Origin: Ilyonectria destructans
Taxonomy: Eukaryota > Ascomycota > Sordariomycetes > Hypocreales > Nectriaceae
Direction: 5' to 3'
NCBI GenBank assembly: GCA_020740775.1
Contig: JAHEWK010000031.1
Location: 124,001-188,000, forward strand
DNA: 64,000 nt
Both the position numbers and the translations under genes were made by a program. This document shows positions 42,715-52,028 of the stretch, piece after piece (within the stretch, counting starts at the first letter, position 1; each line of letters begins with the position of its first letter). The notes under the pieces are model-generated. The model did not search any database. It had not been told where the DNA came from and saw only the letters and a program-made list of their open reading frames with translations.

Positions 42715-45210
42715 TATGAAGCTTGGACGACTGACAAATTCAAGCGGTTCCCCGGCTTCACGACATGCCACGACCCTTCTCGAGAGCGGACATGGTGGTG
42801 GCAATTCGGATTCAGAATGAAGGACAATACCTCCAAGTCCCACAAGATCGTATGGGTCTGCGAGAGATGCTTCCTCCGTGGCAAGCCGAAGGCCACACAT
42901 TACACCTTCATCGCTTCAACTGCTGGAAGCATTGTCCGACATCTGAAAAAAGAGCACAAGATCATGGTTGGTGCCATCTCTCCCTGCCCTGTCTCCACGT
43001 CGTCCAAAATGCCTGCTAACTTGTCAGCCACCTTCTGGACGAGGTTCCAGCCCGGCTGCCGGGCGTGGAGGTACAGAACGGAACCTGCTTGATATGCTTC
43101 GCGCCGATCCGACAAACCCTCGAGACCAAAGCCTTCTTAGCAATCTGCATACGTTATTCGATCCCGCGATGAATCAGCTACTCCTCCTCGACTGGCTTAC
43201 ATACCATAACCTTCCCTTCAATCTCGTAAACTCCGAGCGCTTCAGACGACTCCTGCTCTATAATAACCCCTCTCTTCGGGAAGGGCAGATACCATGCGAC
43301 AGGACCCTCGTCAACCTCCTAACAAACGAGTATAATCGAGCTCTTGGTCCTGTTCACGAGCTTCTTCAAAGAGCGAGAAGCATGATCCATTTTACTTTCG
43401 ACGGCTGGACTTCCCGACAAAACGCATCATTCCTTGGCATCAACGCCCGCTTTATCGACCGAGATTGGAAACAATGGAGAATCCTTTTGGCGCTACCAGC
43501 TCTCAGGAAGCGCCATACTGGAGCGGCACTTGCAGATGAAGTTGCTGATACGATTTGTGCTTTTGGCCTTCAAGAAAGGTACAAAACCATGCCCAACAAT
43601 TTCATGGGTCAGCAAACTGAGTATGCTAACTATTATTCGGCTTCAGAATCGGGTACTATACGCTTGATAATGCTATGAATAATGATACAGCTATGGAAGC
43701 ACTTGCCAGTGAGTTCGATTTCGACAAGGACGAACGTCGCATTCGCTGCGCCCCTCATTTTCTGAATCTGGCAGTCAAGGCCATGATGTACGGCAGCAAA
43801 GGGGATAATTTCATCGAGCTGCTTGCGCATTGGGGCGATACGGACTTTATGACTGAAGAGGTCGAGCAGCGCCAGTTGTCCGACGCTATCAATGAGCTAC
43901 GGACCGACGACGACTTTGGCGCGCCGAGCATGGAAGAAGATTTCGAGCTTGATATAGCTCCAGAAGAGAGGTGCCCAGTCCCTGAGATCATCACCGCCGA
44001 GAAATTAGACAAGTACCGCAAGTTTGGACCATTTGGCAAGCTGCACAACATTGGCGTCGCTCTTCGAATGAGCAGTCAACTTCTCGAGGACTTTCATGAA
44101 GCTCAACGGCAAACCGCCCCTGCTGAATCCGTCCTCGCGTGGGCACAAAATGTCTGTACTCGCTGGCAATCCGATGAGGCAATGGCGTCGCGCGCTTTGC
44201 TTAAACGTTCAGCGTTAAGCAGGATGCTTTCCATCATCGAGGAACGATGGGTTAGCCAAGGCGGCAAAGAACAAGACAGACCGGCGGTATTGAAAGAAAG
44301 GCTTTCCCTTGAGGAGTGGAAGGTTGTTGCTGCGGTCCAGAAGATCCTCCAGCCGTTCAAGGTCGCCTCAAAGCAACTCCAGGGCGAGGGAATTGCCGGT
44401 AAACGCTCAACCTCAGGAGGGTTCGATGATATGGATGCGAAGACCCGGAGGCTTTTGAAGATTTACATCAAGCTCGGATGGAAGAAGCTGAACGACTACT
44501 ATGGCAAGCTGACCTCTACCGCCTACATAGCGGCAGTTGTATTCAACCCGTGCAAGAAATGGCGAGCTCTAGAGCAGCTTTGGAACCAGCTGCCGTCTCG
44601 TCAGACCTCGGAATGGAAGAAGACTTATGAGGGAAACTTGACGAGACTCTGGACAGAGACGTACAAGAACATGGCTCACGAGGAAGCCTGCAATGCCGTT
44701 TCGGCGTCTGGGAGCAGTAGTGCCTTGGACTATATTGAGCGACGGTTGGCATTTAGTCGATCACTTGTCCGTCCTAACTCTCGAGGGCGACAAAGCACAC
44801 AGCCAACGCAGTCAGCCGCGATGCCAGCACAGGACGAGCTTGATCAGTATCTATCAGAACCACCGGTACACAACATCGCATACAAAGCTGACCCGATTGC
44901 TTGGTGGAGGGATGTCGGCGTTGTGCGTTTTCCTCGGCTGTCTTATATGGCTGTTGACTTCCTCACTATCGCGTCGTCTTCCGCCGAAACGGAGAGAGAT
45001 TTCAGCAGTTGCGGGAGGATGGTAACGCCACTTAAGTCTCGCCTGCGGCGCCATATAGTGGCTATGGCTCAGTGCCTTCGTTCATGGAGCAAGGCTGGCA
45101 TTTATCAGCCATCCCTTCCTCTGAGTCTCCTTGAAGGGGACAATTGGAGGCAGGTACTTCAATTGGTAGGCAGGATCAGCGTAGATAGGGATAATGAAGA
45201 CCAGCCCTGA
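42715..45210 (+). CDS. hAT transposase, three exons
   Basis: Exons end/begin at 42966 / 43028-43578 / 43647-45210. Intron 42967-43027 (donor GTTGGT, branch GCTAAC) and intron 43579-43646 (donor GTACAA, branch GCTAAC, acceptor TTCAG) both keep the frame, as in spliced fungal hATs such as Restless. Exon 1 encodes a BED-type zinc finger (VWVCERC...HLKKEHK). Exon 2 holds the start of the RNase H-like domain ([17 protein letters not shown]). Exon 3 continues with [16 protein letters not shown] and ends with the dimerisation domain ([20 protein letters not shown]). About 754 residues from the in-frame ATG 42817; the true N-terminus lies upstream, where an LTR-like repeat interrupts it. No internal stop, so most of the enzyme is intact; transposon ends not found. 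Confidence 0.87.
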
Positions 45211-45748
45211 ATCCCCTGATCGATTTGATCGTCGATCGATTCGATTTCAATTTGTGATCGATCGATTGAAGGCCATGATCGATTTCGAAGCCTGATGCAA
45301 TCGAAGTTCAGGGCCTCAGATGGAGCTGCTTCTGCATGAAGAGCAGGATCAATTCTCATCTGGGATTGTGAGGTGCAGTCCGCAGGTTGCTGCGATGAAG
45401 AGGCCATAATTAAGGATAAATAGTAGAGGCTCGAAATAATAGAACATATTATATCCACACACTTGAGTCTTGTGGTAAAGTTTGAGAGATTTGAAGACAG
45501 CAAACACGGAATGATCGGATCTTATCAGCCGATAAGATGAAATCTGGCCAATCAGAGCCGGCAGCTCATCCTGATATCTATCCAGATATCAGGATAAGGG
45601 AGCCTAGCTTTTATCCGATATCCGATATATATCATATCGGATATAGCAGGATAGCAGATGATATCAGGATAGCATATCAGGATAGGCAAGTCTGCTGCCT
45701 CCATCACCAAAGAGAAGTTTAGCGCCCGAGACCGGACCTTTTTCCTTC
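45211..45748. other. non-coding, rich in GATC and GATA palindromes
   Basis: 45,215-45,290 has clustered GATCGAT repeats, probably the subterminal repeats of the hAT element just upstream. 45,520-45,690 is packed with ATATCAGGATA, TATCCGATAT and GATAAG/CTTATC motifs, several palindromic. Confidence 0.5.
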
Positions 45749-47740
45749 TCATTCTGTCACTCCCGAACCATTTGCCGAAGTCGTTTCGCGCTTGGATGTT
45801 GTTGAGATATGAAAGGTGTCTCTACCGTCAGGCAGCAGGACCGGTTCGAAGGTTTCGTGGTTTCCTGGTGTCTTGAGAGGCGACCTAGCCGGTGGAACGG
45901 GAGAATCGAGAAGGTCGATTCGAGGCAGATGGTATATAAATGGGGACATGAAACCAACTGGTTCGGCTCTGGCAGGTTCCGAACGTGAAAATTGAGGTCG
46001 GTTTGCGGGTAGTATGAATGATGACGGCCGCGGTTGTACCTCGTGGGGGACAAGTTGGGTTTGACCACTCGTTCTTCCGACACAAACCGTGCATTCTTCG
46101 CCAATCGCACGGCACTCCCTGACTTCTTAGCTTGAATCAGTCATGGAATACCGATTGATCTCGTTGACTGAAGGCTGCACATCAGCCGCCGGTGGATCTC
46201 TAGTCGCTGAGGATTCGTCCTCCTTGATTGTCGCATTTTCGTCAAATTCCTGAGCTCCGTCATCCGGACGGTCGAGACAGAATTGTGAGGGAACGATCAT
46301 GTGACTTTCATACTTTATGAATAGTTTCACTTTATGAATATTGTGTAAATAGCTTAAGTCAGAGCTTTCCTTAGGAATCTCTTTCTCTCCTTGTAAACAA
46401 TCATTTTGCCCAAGTCGCACTCGACCTCGTTCGTGCTCCTGTCCCGTCACAAGAATGAGGCGTTGTCATTTGGATCCTCACGTTCATTGCACTCGGATGA
46501 CCGGTCTGTGCTTGGATCCCTGTCGTTCCTGCGCTCTTTGGCCAATCCATTGTTTTCAGGTCTTTCCGCAACGCCTCGTCCTCCGATGATTCATCATTGA
46601 GGTCACCTAGGTCAGCCACTTCTACGTTGACCGTAATTTCATATTGTTCTCCATTCGTCCACTCCCGATACTACGCTCCTCTTCATCAAATTCCAGTCAA
46701 GGGTCGCGGTGGTTGGTGGCATTTGAGATGATTGGCCAACTTTCTTGAATTAGCCTCAGGTGAAACAAGATGTGTTGAAGGAGACGTACAATGCCATTCA
46801 GATCTGGAACATCCTGGCCTTCTGGAACATGCGCCGCACACACCCACGTGCGACGGGTAGGGTTTCTGTAAATCAAAGACACAAAGAGTATGACCCTCTT
46901 TTCCAAATCTGGAACTCTTTCTCTCGAGCGTGTGACCAGTTTTTCTGATAAGCTTTTTTTGTTTGGTGCTGTGTTCATACGAATCCCACATTGCGGAGGG
47001 GATGTTTTGTGCTCGACTCGATGAAACAATCATAGACGCTCCAGATTGGGCCTGTTGGTCCACTGTCGTCCGAGGACGTTTTTGTCCCTCAGTGCATTCT
47101 AACATTGTGTCTTGCTTTCGTTTGTTCTAAGCAGAGTCAGTTACACAACTCTTGACATTGTGGGTAAAATGCCTACACTATGCTTCACTATACACGAGTC
47201 AGAGCTTTGCATCTCCTCAGTCGGCACAAGGTTGCCAATTCTGCTTCTGAGTCTTGTGTTGTAACGAAGCGGTTGCGATCGCATTTCCTCGGATGCTGCT
47301 TTCCGTTGGTTTGCTGGAGTAAGCGCGCCGCAATTAGAAGACCCAGCAGAATGGCGTCGATCCGTCTCTCGTGAAAAGAGCACCGGAGCCAATTTCTTCA
47401 CAGTCGCAACGCCGAATATGTTGACCAAATCTCTGAGTATCTTTTCCACAAGTAGCTCTAGTCCTTGGTTGTAGACCGCTTGCTTCTCCTTGATTGTGGC
47501 TGCGTGCTCAAGCTCCAGTTCTTTGATCTGTCCGCCATCCAGGAGCAATGCCTGCTGGAGAGATGATATGCCCTCATGAGAAGGATCGAGCGCAAATTGT
47601 TCCAATCGTCTCCGTGAACGGTCCTGTAGAAGGGCCAGCTTCTCTCGAAAGGCAACATCTGGCGCCTTCATCCCTTTCAGGTCCAGGTCCCAGTTGGAGA
47701 TGGACCCTTGCAACTGAATGTCATAATTCGAGCAAGCCAT
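45749..47740 (-). pseudogene. uncharacterised spliced protein gene, interrupted by a solo LTR
   Basis: Minus-strand gene of unknown family. The first exon from ATG 47740 encodes about 180 residues including a helical, charged region (DRSRRRLEQFALDPSHEG, then ELEHAATIKEKQ). A likely intron (about 47,130-47,185) leads into a second block around 46,690-47,130. Later blocks read as acidic, Ser-rich protein across 46,452-46,650 and 45,749-46,283 once the solo LTR and one copy of its duplication are ignored. There is an in-frame TAA at 46127-46129 and unresolved frame changes near 46,560-46,700, so it may be dead or have introns I could not place. No domain recognised. Confidence 0.5.
46284..46451 (+). 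mobile_element. solo LTR of the gypsy family (168 bp)
   Basis: TGTGAGGG...GTCACA ends, flanked by the perfect duplication AGAAT (46279-46283 and 46452-46456). Shares diagnostic variants with the solo LTR at 8523 that the LTRs at 8882 and 14658 lack (for example a second TTTATGAATA copy). Confidence 0.94.
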
Positions 47741-48146
47741 GTTGTCTTGTGTGGACGATGAGTATTTCCCGAGGGAGAGCGTAAGTTGAATGAAAATTGC
47801 ACAACAACGATGCTGCCGCCGGCTACAACTCGAAGGCAAAGTAGTTACAGGAGGCTCATGGCTATGATAAAGGAGTCACGGGGCCAATAGGGCACCTAGG
47901 GCGGCCGCAAGGAACACATATTCAACGGGGTCATAAGCAGCAGCTGAATCGACGGCCCTCACGGCAGGCAGCCGAATTGAGGCCAGAAATGCGATTTCCG
48001 CTATTTTCATCAATACCATCATTTTCTGCTATTTAGGGGCTTTCCAACGAGCCCGCTTACAGCCTTAGTCCTCAATAAATGAAGATGTCATGCCGCCTGA
48101 AATGCCGTGAACGAAAAATAGCTGATTTCCCAGCTTGAGGACCACG
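47741..48146. other. intergenic upstream of the uncharacterised gene
   Basis: About 400 bp with no coding frame; contains a NotI-like GC-rich stretch near 47,905 and otherwise ordinary composition. Confidence 0.45.
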
Positions 48147-48221
48147 AATGTGGCTGGATCAGGTTTTTGTGACCAACCTCGGAGAGGTTGGCATGCTTGC
48201 AAGCCCCACAATGCCAAGGGG
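48147..48221 (-). repeat. right 75-bp terminal inverted repeat (pairs with 33927-34001)
   Basis: Read on the minus strand it begins CCCCTTGGCATTGTGGGGC next to TA (48222-48223). Three mismatches to the left copy. Confidence 0.85.
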
Positions 48222-49210
48222 TACCTGCCGATGTTCCCGTCCTATGACGGGCTGCGCATCAACCTTCGCAAATGCCGAATGTGTTCACTAATCCATAAAT
48301 TGGGTCTAATGGTACCTGTGTGTAGACGGATAAGCAGACTAAGCTTGGCATTTAGAGTTTTTCTGTACAGCGATGCCGGGCCTCCCGCATTCAACAAGCC
48401 ATGGCCATTACTTTATACGAGGACATCGAATCTGAAGAGAAAAGGAGTGGAAGGCAGTTCCTGTTGTTCCCCTTCGTGTCTAATCAAGTTGCTTGTGGTG
48501 GCTCGAGCGGAATACTCCGGCAACAACAGTGGGGTACTACTCTTGGTGCTAATTATGTTTGACGCCGGTCTAGGCCACAGCCGGGCTCAGCCCGTTACAC
48601 ATGAGCCAGTGGCGCCAGGTGACCCCAACCTACACTACACACTGTTTGATATCGCCGATGTCCTGGCTTGGTGAGCAACCTGGGCTGTCGTACCCCGATT
48701 CCTCGGTATACGTTATCACGTAGCCGTGAATGAGTAATACCACCACTCTCAATTGGACGTAAAGATGGCCATTCTGACTTCGTCGGCATTATCTCATCAA
48801 TACGAAGCTTCCGAACGCATGACGGAGGAGCGCACACTGGTGCCCAGCTACACGGAGGGTGCAGCTCAGGGCAACCCCCGAGGGATCCCATAATATCTAG
48901 TTCATAATGCGCCTTTGCTGACTCAGTAACATAATTTCTAGGTCATCCATGTAGGTACTATTAGACTGATTCATCATATCAATATACATACATGATATTT
49001 GCGGAGGTTAACGCGCGGCGCGCCATCGGGAACACCGGCATATGTTACTTGGAAGGTGGTGTGGTCAAACTTTCCTGTTGGGCAGCGAACCACAAGCCGG
49101 ACAGATGAAGTTCCTGAAGTGCTCCAAGTTCATTACATCATATACCCGGTGGGTTGAGTAAGCAAAGCATAACGACCCCACCGCTCCCTTGGAGAGGTGG
49201 GTGTCAAAAC
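48222..49210. other. intergenic before LINE 1
   Basis: About 1 kb. A 179-codon open stretch at 48135-48674 starts inside the repeat and has no domain; not called. Confidence 0.45.
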
Positions 49211-49225
49211 CCATATCCGCGTCAA

Positions 49226-51753
49226 GGGGCATGGTAGGCATGGGAGGTGTCGTACGAGATACGGCGATCAACAACGATGACGAGGTAGTGGCCAGCTACT
49301 CCATCACTCTCGGGTTGACGGAGGAGCTGAACCTATACATCGCCGAGCTGGGAGCTATAGAGATGGTATTGAGATGTATGCCGTCTGGACTCTGCCGGCG
49401 GGATATGACTGTCATGGCGAGCAGCCGCTCCGCACTAGAAGCCATACGGCGGCCACGACAACAATCCGGCCAACAGATCATACGGCAAATATACGACCAT
49501 ATCAAGCGTCTCGAAGACGAGGGCCACTCTCTCCGGATGTTGTGGGTTCCAGCAGGAGAAGAGGATTTCGCGCTGGGACCAAAAGCCAAAGCAGCAGCGC
49601 GGAAGGCCACAGAAGGAGAATGCAGACCAGATGTGCCACCGCATCTAGCAAGATCCACAAGGATAAGACTAGCGATAACCAAGCAGCGGCAAACAAGAAC
49701 ACTACCAGAAAGAGTCGGGAAATACTCGAAGCAGATAGATACGGCACTGCCAGGCAAGCATACCCGTACTCTATATGACCCGCTGAAGAGGAAGGAAGCA
49801 GACGTATTATCACAGCTCCGCACCGGAATGGTGAGACTTAACAGCTTTCTGTGCAAGATAGGAACGATGGAATCGGACACTTGCGAATGCGGGCTAGCAT
49901 CAGGGACAGTGGAACACTTCCTATTCCGCTGCGCAAAATGGACCGCGCAACGGGAAGGCATGTTGCGATGCTCACAGACAAAGATGGGAAACCTATCATA
50001 CTTCCTGGGAGGAAAGGCGGCGTCTGACGCAGGGCTCCTAATAGTGCAACCAGTGCGTTTGAAAACCTCAAACTGCTCATTTAGTGCGTTTGCCTTGTTC
50101 ACACTAAACTGCCAGTCCGTTTGACTTTGCTACACTAAACTGTCAGTTTGCCTGAGATGCGCAAACTGAACTATTGGTCCGTCCGTCAAGGTCGAAACTA
50201 AACTACAGTGCAAACTGTAGTTTACACTAGCTTATTAGTCTGAACATAATAGCCCCACTTGCGATCGGGCCCCTCCCCATGCCTCTCAGGCTGCCTCCTG
50301 TGGGCTCCGGTCTTCAATAAGAACGATACGGCATGGGAAAGGGAGAGTAGGCGAGAATGCTGTACTCAAGAGATAGATAGCTGTCCAATATTAGGGTGAA
50401 AATTTGTGTATTCTCTCCCCTCCCTGTGTCTTGAGGTTTTAGGGCAAGCTTTATATACCCTTTCTCTTCTGTATACAATCAGCTAGAAGCTGATTGCTAA
50501 GCCTCGTGGCAATAGGTGGCAATAGGTGGCAACTTTCGCCTCTGACGTATCTGACAATAGCCTTTCGGGCAGGCTGTAATTAACTTAATCTGCGCTTTGG
50601 GATGGGACGTAATCACGTAATCGAGCTACGGTGGCGCAGAAACTGAGGGCCACGATTGGTGTGATACAAGTTAGTCGACTGGACACAACAATCTGCCATT
50701 ATATCTCAGACTATGATGGAATCGATACCAAACAGAAGCTCTGAGCAAGCCAGTGGTTACAATCTCACTTGTTTGACTGTGATTCTCAAAGAGACTAGCG
50801 TGATTGGCATCTCAACAGCTTCGCTCAGGACGATGCCATACCAGCCCAACCTACCCTACAGGTATTGGATAGAAGTTACCTGATACCCCGCCTATCTGTA
50901 GTGGCAGGGTTGGTATCTCTTAACTCGTCGGCTTGAGGCTCGCCGCTGGGATAACATACACTTCATCGTCTCTCAGGCAGTACATGCTTCTTGGCAATCA
51001 GCCAGATAGCTCATTCCAAAGCTACAAAATTAGGTTGCTGTTGAAGATGCAAGTTTTGTTAGGACGGATGGTTTCAGTTGCGCGATACTTATGCGACAAT
51101 TGACAAACACAGTGCACTGGCTGTATTTGTTAACATTCCTTAGCGCCATCTTTGGCCGCGCGCGCTCGATGGATTGGATCGCGTAACTTACGCCCTGGCT
51201 GTGTACTCCGCAGCGGGCCACAAACTTGGAAGGACTTGGGCGCACTAATAGTGCCACTGTTAGTCTGCGGCCCTCGCACTGGACTACTGGTCAGTCTGGT
51301 CGAGTTACACTAGACCGTCAGTGCAGTGCGAGTGACCCGCACTGCACCGTCAGTGTAGTCCGGGAGACGCGCACTGAACCAATAGTCCATGGACTATTGG
51401 TGTGAACTACAGTGTGGACTAATAGTCCGCTGATAGATCCGTTACGGTCAATTTGATCAATGCAATAGTATTTAGATTGATGATGATGATGTTGATGATT
51501 GCTTGTCCTCGTCATCCGGATCGGCCGGAAGAGGGGTTATCATACCCCCCCTTCTGACTAAGGTCCGGATATCAATCTATCAGAGGTTTCGTTATACAGG
51601 GTCATATTCCAACATCCGCTTAATGGTCCACACTATTAGGAGCGCTGGTCTGACGGTGACAAATGGGCGCCAGACATGCGGGCAGTACGGGCGACGATCA
51701 AATTTGCCATTGCAACGGGGAGGCTTGACATGGACCAGAAGCTTCAGGCACAC
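49226..51753 (+). pseudogene. LINE 1 ORF2 fragment: RNase H and C-terminal zinc region
   Basis: Reads MVGMGGVVRDT, then the RNase H Glu in YIAELGAIEM, the segment RRPRQQSGQQ, and the C-terminal zinc motif CECG...TVEHFLFRCAKW. The frame runs to GGKAASD at 50029, is interrupted by the hAT insert, and resumes at 51648 with DGDKWAPDMRAVRATIKFA, exactly the order found uninterrupted in LINE 2 (58185-58424). Lacks endonuclease and reverse transcriptase. Confidence 0.88.
50030..51647. mobile_element. non-autonomous hAT element, 1,618 bp, inside LINE 1
   Basis: Inverted ends CAGGGCTCCTAATAGTG and CAGCGCTCCTAATAGTG (right end read on minus strand), flanked by a perfect 8-bp duplication GTCTGACG (50022-50029 and 51648-51655). 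Subterminal zones on both sides are filled with AAACTG, ACTATTGG, GTCAGT and related repeats. No transposase frame; internal DNA unassigned. Confidence 0.94.
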
Positions 51754-52028
51754 TAACTATTCAGATTGAATCCTACTAACATCATACAGTCTCATTTTGG
51801 CAGACCGTGCTTCAGCTGCTGAGGATAGGATGCTGAACACTTGGAGAAATTGGCCTTCAAGCAGGCCGGTCACTGCATATACATCAGATTGGACCAGTCA
51901 GTAAAGTGAAATTGTGGGGCTTCGGGTGATTATGGAAGAACCATACGAAACGAAAATAGCTTAGCGCAAAGGCCCTCTGGGGTGTCCCCCCGGGCGAAAT
52001 AAAATCCATCCATCCATATCCGCGTCAA

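Larger units (their letters stand above)
49226..52013 (+). mobile_element. LINE 1: 5'-truncated Tad/I-type retrotransposon (with nested hAT element)
   Basis: Flanked by a 15-bp target duplication CCATATCCGCGTCAA (49211-49225 and 52014-52028). The 3' end has AATAAAATCCATCCATC, a short tetranucleotide tail typical of this LINE group. About 1.17 kb of LINE remains once the 1,618-bp insert at 50030-51647 is set aside. Only the RNase H end and zinc-binding tail are left, so the copy was dead on arrival. Confidence 0.92.

Noticed and set aside
33927..48221. hAT origin for the 75-bp inverted repeats (CAGTGTGGGG at 33935)
   Set aside because: Homology of the two copies extends outward past CAGTG to TACCC, and no 8-bp duplication is present; TA-flanked Tc1/mariner-type ends fit better.
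49296..50102. 268-codon minus-strand frame over LINE 1
   Set aside because: Ant<br>isense shadow of the RNase H region; no homology.
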